64,000 bases of DNA from Dactylorhiza incarnata. Taxonomy: Eukaryota > Streptophyta > Magnoliopsida > Asparagales > Orchidaceae. Under the pieces are notes generated by a model. That model worked only from the letters and a program-made list of their open reading frames with translations. It did no database searches and was not told the DNA's origin. The translations under genes were made by a program, and so were the position numbers. The stretch's first letter is position 1. Each line of letters opens with the position of its first letter. The stretch covers positions 10,830,001 to 10,894,000 of the forward strand of contig JAWHQI010000019.1 in NCBI GenBank assembly GCA_033032865.1. The letters are read 5' to 3'. Shown piece by piece: positions 11,650-22,631 of this stretch.

Positions 11650-13823
11650 CAAAGGCAACTTCTTGTTTTGGATTAATAATCATAATATTATTATTAATAT
11701 TATTATTGATAACATATGTTATGTTTACATTAAAAACCGAACTCAGCCCCCTTCTTCTTCATTCTGGCCGAAGCAGAGCGTGAGAGGAGTTTTCCTTGAA
11801 CCTTCCGATCGCCGCCGACGAAGCTCCAGTGGACGAAATTTTCAACCGAGCATAGATTCAGAAAGCTCTCGACGAGAGCTACGCGTTCGTGGTGAGTATT
11901 TTTTCCCATTTCTTGGGTTTTCTCGTGCTAGGGTTTTCGGTCCTAACCTCCTTTTTGACGGTTTTCTATAGATTCTTCATCATTGTGTTTTCTTTTGGAC
12001 CGATCTACGATGAGGAGTTGTTCGGAAGACGTATTCGGTGAAAACTAGGCAAGTGGTGGTTTTCCCCCTCTTCCCTCTCATTTTGATGGTGGTATGGTCT
12101 TTTACTCCATTTTTATTCACTAATATTGTGTGTACCGCGCTTGAATCGCGTTCTTGAATGCTTGTCATCATAGAAATACCTTTTGGCCGCTTCGTTTTAA
12201 TGATTACGACTAGTATGTGTGCGATCTCCACTTGTTCTCCTACTCGTTGAGTTGAGATTTTGACTAGCTAAAGTGACCTTGTAATTTTCGCCAAAGTCCG
12301 TGATTCGTCCGTCGAACGAGTTTCGTTCGTCGACTTAGTCCTACGTGCTCGTTGTATAAGTCCTTTGAATGAATCCGTAAATCCATCTTAAGGTTGATCA
12401 ATCACCGAGTGGGCCTCACTTTTGTCAAGCTTGTGCGTCGAGTTTGTTCGACGAGTCTACTTGGTGATGTGACAGGGCATGTCTGCCTTGGTGGTTTTCG
12501 TGCCTTAAGACTGGTGGTAACTAGTCTAGCTTAGTCGTGCCATTCTCGAGTTATAAGTAGTCGATTTAGGGCTGTTGGTGTTGGTGGAGTAAAACAACTG
12601 CCACAGTACCTTACACTTAAATTGGATATTTTACGGGAGTTTACCCGAGTTAGTTTGTTTGTTTTACTGTTGGTGTGCTGGCGGAGGCATCTTCCACCGC
12701 AGTTGCTGGATATTTTCCAGTGCAGGTGTGTCGGGCTACCTTACCTTTGGGCCCCGGTGGGGCTTGCTCCGTGGGTGTGCTGGAGGAGGTATTCCCCCCA
12801 CAGTCACCGGATACTTACCGGTGTTGTTTACTAAATATTTTATTTCTAGAATTTTTATAATGTTGTTTATGCTCATATTATAGCCGTGTATTTTAGCCCT
12901 TGCTTTCTCCACCACACTTGGTGTAGTCAGGTATACGTGATTATACACGTAAGTGTTTTCTGTTGCTTACTTAGTTTACTTACTGTACTTTTCCTTCTGT
13001 ATAGTCGGTCTTGGGTTGGTACCCATGTTGACCGTGGTTTACTTTTTTTTGTTTCCTGCTGCCCCTTGTACCTTGTTGTTGAGGCGTTCTCTCTTGTGAA
13101 TGCCTCAGGTTCAGAGCAGTAGCGGTTTGTGGAGCTAGAGCTGGTGTTTCAGTGTTGCAGTAGCAGATGTGACTGTTTCTCCTCACCATTGTGAGGTAGA
13201 TGTTCGTTGTTATGTTATGTTTTAGTTTAGACATACTATTGAGATCTGTGGGTTGGTGTCAGGTTGTTGACACTCACAGAGTTTGTTGATTTTGGACACT
13301 TTGCTAGCTGCTATTTGTTTTCTTGCTATTTTGGAGTAGTTTACTTGCTCTCTAAGAGATTTTATGCTAGGATTATATATTACATGCTAGGTATTTTAAG
13401 TATAAAAAGGGGCTCATATCAGTATTTCATAACTTATCTTCAAAACGAATCTCACTTTATTTTAAAGGTTATAAAAAGGTCTTTTCATACTTATACTAAA
13501 CATAGAGGTCTGCATATCATGTTATATCATTGGATTGTTATGTGCATATAGGGTAATAGGTAAATAAAACCAAGTATTTTCCACTGCGTAATTCTACTTA
13601 CACCGTTATTCGTGGATTAGTCACTGAACCGAGAGACACGATTAATAAACTTAACTTAAATCATGTTTTAAAATTACAATTCATGGATTTTTCATGATAA
13701 GTAATAAGAGTAGGAATTGCCTGAGCGCCTATAGTTATCCCTTGCACGCCGTGGCAGCACGTCGCGTATTTTCTCTTACTCTGACGTATTACTTAATATG
13801 GAGAAAATGCGGGTTGTGACAGT

Positions 13824-13834
13824 TGGTATCAGAG
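13824..13834 (+). other. Primer binding site of element A (tRNA-iMet)
   Basis: tggtatcagag lies two bases after the LTR end at 13821 and matches the 3' end of initiator methionine tRNA as used by plant chromoviruses. It fixes the LTR boundary and the plus orientation of A. Confidence 0.93.
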
Positions 13835-13979
13835 GGAGGTTTGTTTGACAAGTTGGTCGAGCGACTAATTCTGATATAGTTTAGTTGTTTGGTTTCATTG
13901 CATACACACACCGATGTGTCATCGGTACGTCTTGGCTGAAGCATGAACACTACGCTCATAATCATGATAAGAAGTATAG

Positions 13980-14150
13980 GGACATATTATGTAGTATGTG
14001 ATGCATGAAATGTGGTCGTATATGGATCCTCATAGAAGGCAACATGTGAATGTTATGTAGTATGTGATGCATAACAATCATCACATGGATGCACATTAGA
14101 TTTTTATCTTTCGTTGCATGAAATATTATGTAGTATGTGATGCATAATAT
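13980..14150 (+). repeat. Short direct repeats in the A leader
   Basis: The motif attatgtagtatgtgatgca, or one close to it, occurs three times about 70 bp apart (near 13985, 14054, 14128) between the primer site and gag. It lies in the noncoding leader of A. Confidence 0.7.
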
Positions 14151-14507
14151 TTCATGTGTACGCCGCTCATAACATGCATTAAGGCTTTTATTAGAATGCA
14201 TAACACAACATACATTACATTGCATTGCATAAGCACATGTGCCAAGCTAAAGATTTACATAATGACACCCGTACACACATGATTTTAAAACAAAGGTATA
14301 AGAAGTTCATGCATTCATAAGATAAGCACACGAGTCTAAGGGGATGACAGAGTATCATCCCAAGTTATGCATAACATCCTTTATAAATCCCAGAGCAAGT
14401 TAGTAGCAAAAGCAAGTGTCTAATCGTGTATGGTCTGAACTAAGTTGTGTAGTCCTAGTGTTAAGCTAGGGTGTTAATGAGTTATTTGTTTGTGTTTTCG
14501 TTTATAA

Positions 14508-15725
14508 ATGTTGGCAAAGCGTCCTGCGACGAGGGCGACTCCCCAGTCCGAGGGCGAGTCGTCAGGTGCGCAGAGTGAAACTGTGATTGAAGGACTACGA
14601 CAGAGCAACGAAGCTCTGTCGAGGCAGTTGATTGAGATGCAATCTCAGATTCAGTCGCTGTTGACTGCCGCTGCAGGGCAACGGTCCGTGGTGCGAAACC
14701 CTGTTGTGGGTCAAGCTGTACATGTTCCTCCTGCCCCTTTGCTGCCCCTAGTGTTTCTGCCGCCAAAGGTGAATTTCAACTCACACTTTTAGCAACTATG
14801 ACCTCCCTCCTATGACAAGAGAGCCAATTTCATGGCGTTAGATGAGTGGATTATCGCTATTGAGGAAATGTTTTCCTATTCTGGGATTTCTGTAGACCAA
14901 AAGGTGATGGTCGCCGCGTACCAGCTAAAGGGTCTTACGAAGAGCTGGTGGATAAGAGAGGAGAACCTGACAGGTGGATGTTCGTGGGAATCTTTCAAGA
15001 AGATGTTGTTGAAGAAATTTCTGCCGCCGGTCGAGCAAGACCGCCTAATGAACAACTTTCTACATCTGAAGTAGAGTCAACTCACTGTTAGTGAGTATCA
15101 AGTCGAATTTAGCAAGTTGAGCCAATTTGCTCCAGATCTAGTCACCTCTGAAACTGGAAGAGTGAAGCGATTCCTAGGGGGACTTCACAACGACATTCAA
15201 TAATTAGCTTGTGCTTATAGATCGGAGAACTTTACTGAGGCAGTGGAAGCTACTCTGAAAGTTGAGGCGATTGATAATGCCAAGAATTGAGGAGCTGCAA
15301 TGAGGAAAGAAAAGAGGAAAGGTGTTGATGAAGGAAGTTCCAGGGCATCTGGCCCCGCTTCAAAGAAGAGTGGTGGAGAAGCATGCAATTTCTGTGGGCG
15401 CCCTGACCACCCCTATGAAAAGTGTTTCAAGAGGATCGGAGCTCAGAAGCAGCAATGGGTGCTCGTCATTCAGGTCGCACCCAAGGGAGAACTGGTGTGC
15501 ACTATCTATGTGAAGAAGCTTCATGATTCGAGTAGGTGCTAGTAGAAAGACAGAGTCTGCTATCAGTGTGGGCAGAAAGGAAATATGAAGTTTGCGTGTC
15601 CAAAGAACCAGCTTCCATTGCAGCCTGCTCCGCTCCGGGCCTTGTCGCCCCCGCCGCAAAATCTGGGTAGTGGAAAGGGAAAGCTGAACATGATGACGAG
15701 GGAGGAAGCTCAGACCTCCACTCAA
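14508..15725 (+). pseudogene. gag: Degenerate gag of element A
   Basis: Gag forms the capsid-like particle of the retrotransposon. The ATG at 14508 opens a glutamine/serine-rich N-terminus. After a frameshift near 14790, the core Retrotrans_gag region follows (WIIAIEEMFSYSGI, then LTKSWW, then FLPPVEQDRLMNNFLHLK). Stops at 15072, near 15202, near 15288 and near 15541 break the frame. A zinc knuckle CNFCGRPDHPYEKC (near 15390) has the full CX2CX4HX4C spacing. A second one, CYQCGQKGNMKFAC (near 15557), has lost the histidine. The three breaks at 15072, 15202 and 15541 are tag or taa codons as would arise from CAG/CAA. The domain order and primer site place it in the Tekay/Del-like chromoviruses. 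It is not functional. Confidence 0.87.
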
Positions 15726-15811
15726 GTGATATCAGGTTAGATTCTAATATAACTCTTAGTTTTCAGCTTTTGCCCTTGTTTTCTTTCGCTAGTTTAGTTA
15801 CGTATCGACTT

Positions 15812-16103
15812 TTGTAGAAGAGTTTAAGGTAAAGAACTGTATGGCATGTGTTCTTTTTGATTCTGGTGCTACCCCCTCATTCATGGCTAAGACTTTCGTA
15901 GAGCATCATCCGTTGAATCTCGATCAAGTTGGTAATTCTTTTCGTGTCAAGTTTCCCTCTGGTGACACGGTGGTGTCGAACTAGGGTATCCATAGATGTC
16001 CTATCCTCTTAGGTGATTTCCTAGCATTCGCGGATTTGAAGATGCTGGACCTAGAAGACTTTTATGTTATTTTGGGCATGGACTGGTTGTCCCGTTATGA
16101 TGT
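15812..16103 (+). pseudogene. Aspartic protease of element A, cut by element B
   Basis: The protease matures the polyprotein. The active-site motif LFDSGATPSF is visible near 15853-15882. The family's end motif ILGMDWLSRYDV lies at 16069-16103, just where element B begins. A tag stop falls near 15982, after DTVVSN. The reading frame continues on the far side of B at 39251 with the residues expected after the GMDWLS motif, so both halves belong to one former gene. Confidence 0.87.
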
Positions 16104-17006
16104 TGTACAACCTCGGGTTCGCCCAGAGCCAGAAAACGGAATCAAGCCGGGGTCAGGCTTCAATAGGAAGAAGTCTAGCGCGGGAGCAAGCCAGGTGCGA
16201 CACCCCGGGCGAGAGCGAACAGCGAGTGGGGCTCTCACAGACCACTCGCGTGTAGTGCCCTCGCACGAGAGCGAGCAAGAAGTCTAGCGCGACAACAGTC
16301 CTTCACGGACTACTCACGGCAAGAGTTTAGCGAGCGGGCCAGAGTAGCGAGTGGCACTCTCGCGGGCCACTCGTGGAAAGAGTTTAGCGAGCGGGCCAGA
16401 GTAGCGAGTGGCACTCTCGCGGGCCACTCGCGACAAGAGTTAAGCGAGCGGTCCGGGTAGCGAGTGGCGCCCTTACGGGCCGCTCGCGAGTTTGTACTCG
16501 CCCGAGGGTCGGCGAGTGGTGCGTGGAAGGACCACTCACTCGTCAAAGGGGCTAGAGGTGAATTTACCCTTCTACCCCCGGGATCTGCCAATAGCATTTT
16601 AGAACAACGGAGTTTGGCTGTTAGCAGGCCAAATTGGGGTGCATTTAGTAAAACCAAAAGGCGGAATTCCGCTATTAGTAGACTAGTTCAGAAAAACTAT
16701 AAATAGACCATGAAGGGCACCTTGGGAGAGGATTCCAAACTCAGTACTCTGAGCTTCTTCTTCTTCCCTTTGTTACTTTGGTTCAACTCTCCAGCTCTCC
16801 AAGGTGCCCAAGTCTCAACTTTGGCTTGGGAGGGGAAGCGCTCAACGATCTTCCAGGTTTGTGGTGGAACCTTCTCGCTGTGGCTAAGGTCTTAGTCTAG
16901 TTCCTAATCTCCAGTCTGTTCTTTCCGAGGAATAAGTAAGGGCTAGCTTCCCCTCAACTTGTTGAGAGCCCGAGCTTCACAAGAGACCGAGAAATCGGTT
17001 TCAACA
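16104..17006 (+). mobile_element. 5' LTR of element B
   Basis: It begins tgtacaacctcgggttc and ends ggtttcaaca. It has the same length (903 bp) as the 3' LTR. A TATA box ctataaatagacc starts near 16697. The solo LTR at 5238 confirms the terminal sequence. Downstream, ttttggtgcggtgagcg (17007-17023) takes the place of the primer site; I cannot assign the primer tRNA. Confidence 0.92.
16255..16505 (+). repeat. GC-rich direct and inverted repeats in the U3 of B
   Basis: Units of about 67 bp, each with tagcgagtggcactctcgc followed by gggccactcgc, so each unit can form a stem. Three related units are visible, and the array is also present in the LTR copies at about 36165-36370 and 38565-38710. 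It lies 200 bp upstream of the TATA box. Confidence 0.8.
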
Positions 17007-17062
17007 TTTTGGTGCGGTGAGCGTGGAGTGTGGCTGGTCTAAGAAAGTTCCTAGGAAGGGGC

Positions 17063-18292
17063 ATGGCAGGAGATGAAAAAGCATGGCGAGGAGTTTTGTT
17101 GGTCTCCCCCGGTGGTGACGCCAAGGATGTTCTCGAACTTCAGGAGGGAATTCCTCGACACCCTCAGGTTCGTAGTCGCAGCGTTGCAAAGCGAGTTCGC
17201 GACCCCAGCGGCTCAGGCGTTCCATCCTCCAGCAACGGTTGGCGAGAATGCCCCGGGAGGAAGGGCTGGAAAGGAAGTGGTTGGGGGTCAGTGCAAGACC
17301 TGGAGGGGCGAGTGCTGTTCGCCAGTCCGATGATCTCAGTGCCGGCGAGCGTGGGGAAGTCGAGCGCGGGGCCGGCGAGCATGAGGCAGGCGAGCGCGAG
17401 GCAGGCGAGCGCGGTTTTGGTGGGCGCGGTGCCCGTAGGAGCAGATCCGGTGAGTGTGTCTCTCACGAGCATGGCCACAGCGAGCTCAAGCCTGGCGAGA
17501 GAGCTCGGGGGGCGAGTGGGGCAGGAAAGGATGGCAGGTGGAGGGAGCCCATTTTGCGAGCTGGTACTTTCCGCACCCGTTCCGAAAGGGTTCAGGGAAT
17601 GGGACATGGTCTACTATCATTGCAGGGACGACCCTGTCCAGCACCTGCAGTCTTTTGAGGACTCGGTTTCTATCAGGCCGATGTCGAATGCCTTTAAGTG
17701 TTGGCTCTTCGTCGTCACCCTGAAAGAGAAGGCCAGGGACTGGTTCCATCAACTCCCCGTTGGGTCAATCTACGCATTTGAGGACTTGTGTAGAAGCTTC
17801 TTGTTGTGGTTTTCGACTTCAAAGAAGAGGAAGAAGGACGCCGACTCCCTCTTCAAGTTGTAGCAGGAGCCAAAGGAGTCGTTGGCTCACTATGCATATC
17901 GATTTCAGGAGGAGGTATTGCTCACCCAGGAGGTGCCCGGGTTTGCCCTCCAGCTCGCCTTCATGGTTGGGCTGAGGGAGAGTTTCTTCAACATGGGATT
18001 GAAGAGGAAGGCCCCCCGTATCCTATGAGGAGTTGATGGAGAGGGTGGCAGAGGAAATTGAAAGTGAGGAGGCCATTCCGGAGCTCACCAGGAGACTAGC
18101 AAAGCTCAGTGAGCTGGAGGTTAAGCAGCAAGAGGTGCGGAGAAGGGAAGAGCCCCGGGCCCCGGAGGGGGGATGGAGGCAGCAGGGCGGAGGAATGCAA
18201 GGTCAAGGGAGAGGTTATGCCCCGGGATGGGGTAACTTTCATGGGGGTCAGGGAAGGCCCCATCAGTTGGGAAGGAGACAAGGTCCGAGGTA
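17063..18292 (+). pseudogene. gag: Gag of element B, frameshifted
   Basis: The capsid protein of B. An ATG occurs at 17063, but the N-terminal part shifts between frames: a plausible helical stretch REFLDTLRFVVAALQSEF is in the 17073 frame. The Retrotrans_gag core is clear at about 17620-17990: DPVQHLQSFEDSV, KEKARDWFHQLP, then, after a tag stop at 17861, QEPKESLAHYAYRFQEEV. A run of seven C near 18015 marks a further frameshift, after which ELMERVAEEIESEEAIPEL and a glycine/glutamine-rich tail follow. The core motif series is that of Tat/Athila-type gag. The copy cannot make a full protein. Confidence 0.8.
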
Positions 18293-18316
18293 GATGCCCC
18301 CCTTCCTCAGCAGGCC

Positions 18317-19294
18317 ATGGCAATCAGGCGGGGGAGGGGAGGAAGAGGAAGGAGAGAAGGGGCAGGAGCAGAAGCGGGAGCAAGAAGGAGAAGGGGGAAT
18401 AGGGTGGCAGAGGTCGAGAGGGGGGAAGTGGCGTTGCCATACTGTGACTTCCATGATGAGGAAGGTCACGCAACGGCCACTTGTCCGGAGTTCTTGGAGA
18501 CGAAGAGGGCCAGAGTGTCAGCGCCGCGGCAGCAGCAGCATGTGAGGATCGAGGTGGTCCTGTCTCGGGAGGATGAGGAGGAAAGGTGCGAGGACCGGGC
18601 CGATGTAGGGACCTGGGGAGGGATCAGAGTGATCCACGGGGGAGTAGGGGTGGAGGCAACCCGCAAGGCGAGCCTCCATACCATCTACCGCCAGAGCGTG
18701 GCTTCGACATCCACGGCCCCACCCCCGGAAAAAATAATTACTTTCTCTCAAAGGGACATGCCGGGTCATGAGGACCCTTTCTGCGATGCGTTGGTCATCC
18801 AGACCGCCATTGCGAACTTCACGGTGTCTCGGATTCTCGTGGACAATGGAAGCTCCATCAACGTCATCTTCAAGAAGGCATTCGATGAGATGAAGGTGGA
18901 GTCCAAGAGGGTGTTGGCCTCAAATGGCCCGTTGTTCGGGTTCTCCGGAGAGAGGAAGGAGGTAGAGGGGGGAGTGGGGCTCCATGTGGTCCTGGGCGAG
19001 CAATCTCAGAATTGCTGCTTCGTCATAAAGGATGCCCCCAGCAGCTATAGTGCCATCTTCGGAAGGCCGCAAATCAGTGCTTTCCGCTGCGTCCCCTCCA
19101 CCTTCCACCAATGTCTCAAATTCAACTCGAGAGGAGTTCAGATTCGGGTAAGAAGGGACCCAAAGGTAGCAAGGCAGTGCTACGTGATGGCAGTAAACAC
19201 AATCTCATGGATAGCTGAAGCCAAAAATGGGATTAGGAGGTGGGGGAGCCGGCGGGTCTCGGAGAGGAAGCAGAGGAGGAGAAGGAAGAGGTAA
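18317..19294 (+). pseudogene. Gag zinc finger plus aspartic protease of element B
   Basis: An open stretch of 325 codons. Residues 1-40 are arginine/glycine-rich. A zinc finger of the Tat type, CDFHDEEGHATATC, lies at residues 43-56 (18443-18484). The protease follows, with active site LVDNGSS at residues 174-180, flap and IFGRP motifs further on, and the C-terminal end near residue 285. DNGSS in place of DTGSS is common in this lineage. The last 40 residues are basic and out of frame with what follows. The ATG at 18317 is only the first in the open frame; the real protein would start in gag and be cleaved. Confidence 0.82.
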
Positions 19295-21353
19295 AGGGTC
19301 AAGCCCAAGAAGGAAGGGAGGAAGAGCTGATGGCGATCAGAGAAGAAGGAAGGGAGGAGGAGGTTGAAGCGTTCGCAAGCGGCGAGGGGAAGGAAGGAGA
19401 TTGGGGAGAGCAGTCCCGGCTCGAAGCCGTGGAGGAGGTCATGGAGCTCGAGGTCACCACCCGGGCTAGGGTGGTGAAAAAGGTCCGAATCAGCGGAGAG
19501 CTCGGCCTGGAGGAGCAGGAGAAAATCCTAGCCTGCGTGCAAAAGAATGTGGACGTCTTCGCTTGGAGCGCTGCAGAAATGCCCGGGATTGATGCGGACG
19601 TGGCATGCGACCGTCTCAACCTCGATCCCGGCTCTCGGCCCATCCGCCAAAAGAAGAGAGCCATCGCCGACAAGCTAGAAGGCCCCATCAGGGAATAGGT
19701 GGGCAAGCTCCTCCGAGCAGGTTTTGTAACAGAGATCCAGTATCCAGGCTGGGTCTCCAATGTAGTCATGGTGAAAAAGGGGGGAGGTAAGTGGCGCTTG
19801 TGTGTTGATTTCTCACTACTTAATAAATCATGCCCCAAGGATTGCCAGCCCTTGCCTAGAATCGACGCGCTGGTTGATTCAGCCGTTGGTTTCTCTATAA
19901 TGTCTTTTTTAGATGCATTTTCAGGTTACCATCAAATCTGCATGCACCCCCCTGATGTCAAGGATGTCTCCTTCATCACAGGGGATGGGTGTTATTGTTA
20001 TAAGATAATGCCTTTGGGGATCAAGAATGCAGGGGCCACGTACCAACAAATGATGGACAGGATTTTCCGAGAGCAGAAGGGAAGAAACCTGGAGGTCTAT
20101 GTTGATGATCTCATGATAAAGAGCCGAGACCTCGAGTCTCACCTCCAAGACCTTGAAGAGACCTTTGGGACCTTGCAGAAGTATAAGATGAAGCTCAACC
20201 CCCTAAAGTGTGTCTTCGGGGCTAACCGAGGAAAGTTACTGGGTCACTTGCTCAGCCCAGCGGGGGTGGAGCCTAACCCAGATAAGGTTAAAGAAATCAT
20301 GGAGTTGGGGTCGCCGAGAAACTCAAAGGAAGTTCAGAGCCTCACGGGAAAATTGGCCGGACTCAGTAGGTTCCTCTCCAAGGCGGGTGAGAAGTGTGCA
20401 CCTTTCTTCAAGGTGCTACGGGGAAACAAAAAATTTGAATGGACCTCGGAATGTGAGGAAGCTTTTAAAACTTTGAAAGGGCAACTCACCCAGACTCCTC
20501 TACTCCAGGGACCAAGACAGGGATATGATGTATCCCTATACTTAGGGGTAGGATCCGAGGCAGTAAGTTCAGTGTTGGTCCGGGAAGAAGGGAGGAGGCA
20601 GTTCCCCATCTACTACGTCAGTCGAGTGCTGAGGAAGGCGGAGCTCCGATACCCAATTTTAGAAAAGTTGGCTTTTGCTTTAGTCGTATCGGCCCGGAAG
20701 CTCCGGCCATACTTCCAAGCGCACTCAATCAAAGTGGTGACCGACCACCCGCTTCGCAAAGTCATGGAAGGGGTGGAGCATTCGGGGAGGCTAGCAAAAT
20801 GGTCCGTGGAGCTGAGTGAGTTCGACATCGCGTTTGTGCCTAGGATGTCGATCAAGGCACAAGCGGTGGCGGACTTCATGGCGGACTACGCAATTGAAGT
20901 GGGGGAGCATGAATCACCTCCCCCAATGGCATGGAAGATGCTGGTGGATGGTGCGTCAGGGATGCACACTTATGGAGGAGGTATCATCCTAATAAGCCCC
21001 CAAGGGACAAAGATTGAGCAAGCCTTGAGCATCCATTTTCCAATTACCAACAACCAGGCCGAGTACGAGGCAGTGATAGCGGGCCTGCGACTAGCCCGGG
21101 AGCTGGGAGTGCAAGACGTGGAGGTCTCAATGTACTCCATGGTGGTGGCATGCCAAGTCAGAGGGGAATTTGAAGCAAAGGAGCCGACCCTCCAACGCTA
21201 CCTGGAGAAGGTCAAGGGGGATTTCACACTTTCTCCATCAAGCATGTGCCAAAGGAGGAGAGCACCCCGGCGGACCTCTAAGCCAAATTTGGCCCTCGAG
21301 CTGGGGGGACAGTATCGGAACTCTTCTGACCTTCCATCGAGGAAGGGGAGCTG
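19240..21353 (+). pseudogene. pol: Reverse transcriptase with two RNase H domains, element B
   Basis: Pol copies the element RNA into DNA. The linker (19240-19698) is acidic and ends in a tag stop at 19696, in frame with the rest. From 19699, 551 codons are open: RT fingers and palm (LCVDFSLLNKSCPKD; SFLDAFSGYHQI), the catalytic box YVDD at residues 134-137, and LGHLLSPAGVEPNPDKV. A standard RNase H follows at about residues 260-400. Then comes an archaeal-type RNase H from about residue 412 (LVDGASG; NNQAEYEAVIAGLRLA), the hallmark of Tat. In that second domain the aspartate expected in the SDS motif is Y (VSMYSMVV), so it is probably inactive. Most of pol is otherwise unbroken, which agrees with modest age. 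Confidence 0.92.
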
Positions 21354-22631
21354 ATGGAGGTGGATCAACGAGTATCATGGATGGATCCCTTCGTCACCTT
21401 CCTGGCATCGGGAGAGTTCCCTGAAGGGGATGTGGATAAACGACGCTTCAGGTATAAGTCGGCTTATTATTCCTTACATGCAGGAGGACTATACAGGATA
21501 ACACTCTCGGGACTCCTGGCCCGTTGTGTATCAGAGGAGGAGGTCCCAAGAGTTCTCAAAGAAATCCACTCGGGAGATTGTGGCAGTCACTCTGGGAGCC
21601 GAACTCTGGAGGGGAGAGTGTTGAGGCAAGGCTATTTTTGGCTTACCCTCAGCAAGGATGCGGCAGAGTTCGCAAGAAAATTTTCAAAGTGTCAGCTCTA
21701 TGCTCCACTCCAACTCCTCCCAGCTCAGAGGCTCTGGACCATCACAGCTCCGTGGCCCTTCACTATATGGGGTTTGGACCTAGTATGTCCTTTCCCACAA
21801 GCTAGTGGCCAAAGCAAGTTCCCATTGGTAATGATTGATTATTTCTCCAAGTGGGTAGAAGTAAAGGCGCTGGCCAAGGTAACGTCCCAAGTGGTAAGAA
21901 ATTTTGTGTGGGGGGAGATAATTTGCAGGCACGGGCTCCCATTGGCCATAGTCACAGACAACAGACCACAATTTGTCAGGGAAGAGTTTGTCAATTTCTG
22001 CACCCAACTCGGCATAGACCTCACGTTCGCGTCGGTCCACCACCCAAGGAGTAATGGTCAGGTGGAGGCAGCGAACAAGATAAGTGTCAACCTGCTCAAG
22101 AAGAAAGTGGAGAATCTCAGGGGCAACTGGGTAGAGCAGCTGCCCTCGGTCCTGTGGGCCTTGAGGACTACTCCAAACACGTCCATATGGGAGACCCCCT
22201 TCAAACTGTCCCATGGGTTCGAGGTCGTCCTCCCGATAGAGTTCGAGGTGAAAACCCCAGGGTGATCACCGAGGGCGAAGGGGACGAAGAATGGCTAGTG
22301 GAAAATGATGCAGAACAAAAGTTGTCCCTGGACCTGGTAGAAGAGCTCCGAGACCTTGCTACTGTTCGGCAGGAGGAAGTCAAGAGGCGGATGGCCAGGT
22401 ACTTCGACCAACACATCAGAATAAAATAGTTTGAAAGGGGGGGACTTGGTCCTGAAGAAGGTAGATGCGACAGGAAGAGGAGTCGTTGTAGGTAAGCTTG
22501 AGCCCAATTGGGAGGGGCCTTACATTGTAAGCAAAGTGATCAAGTCGGGAGGGTACCATCTCCAGGATGTGGAAGGGGTACCTTTCGGCCGGGCCAAGAG
22601 TGGGGATGACTTGAAACGATTTTACCCTTAA
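21354..22631 (+). pseudogene. Integrase of element B
   Basis: Integrase inserts the DNA copy. The ORF 21354-22265 shows a zinc-binding start (HSGDCGSHSG...KFSKCQ, in which the first of the paired cysteines is phenylalanine), then the catalytic core. The D,D-35-E residues are visible in GLDLVCPF (near 21773), VTDNRPQF (near 21950) and GQVEAANK (near 22057). The frame shifts near 22260. The C-terminal part then runs to 22631 in other frames, with QEEVKRRMARYFDQ and the GPY-type motif LEPNWEGPYIVSKV. The first ATG is internal to the polyprotein. The copy is broken by at least two frameshifts. Confidence 0.9.

Larger units (their letters stand above)
4697..13821 (+). mobile_element. 5' LTR of Tekay/Del-like element A, interrupted
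   Basis: It starts tgtaacgcccc, the usual opening of Tekay/Del-type chromovirus LTRs, and ends gggttgtgaca directly before a tRNA-Met primer site. The first 550 bp and the part from about 11650 match the LTR that starts at 63083, including the stretch with gccgccgacg and the cgagcatag motif. The 9.1-kb length is inflated by later material: a solo LTR (5238-5802) and an unexplained 5.8-kb segment that holds a PIF-like element. A likely TATA box, tataaaaag, lies at 13401-13409. The flank gacca (4692-4696) should be one half of the target duplication; its partner is outside the window. Confidence 0.8.

Noticed and set aside
11890..11972. A gtgagt...tatag intron in the LTR of A suggesting a host gene first exon
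   Set aside because: The same stretch recurs in LTR D and lies upstream of the likely LTR TATA box, so it is LTR sequence; no coding exon follows.
17164..17607. Minus-strand 147-codon ORF opposite B's gag
   Set aside because: A shadow of the GC-rich gag region, with no motif and no promoter.
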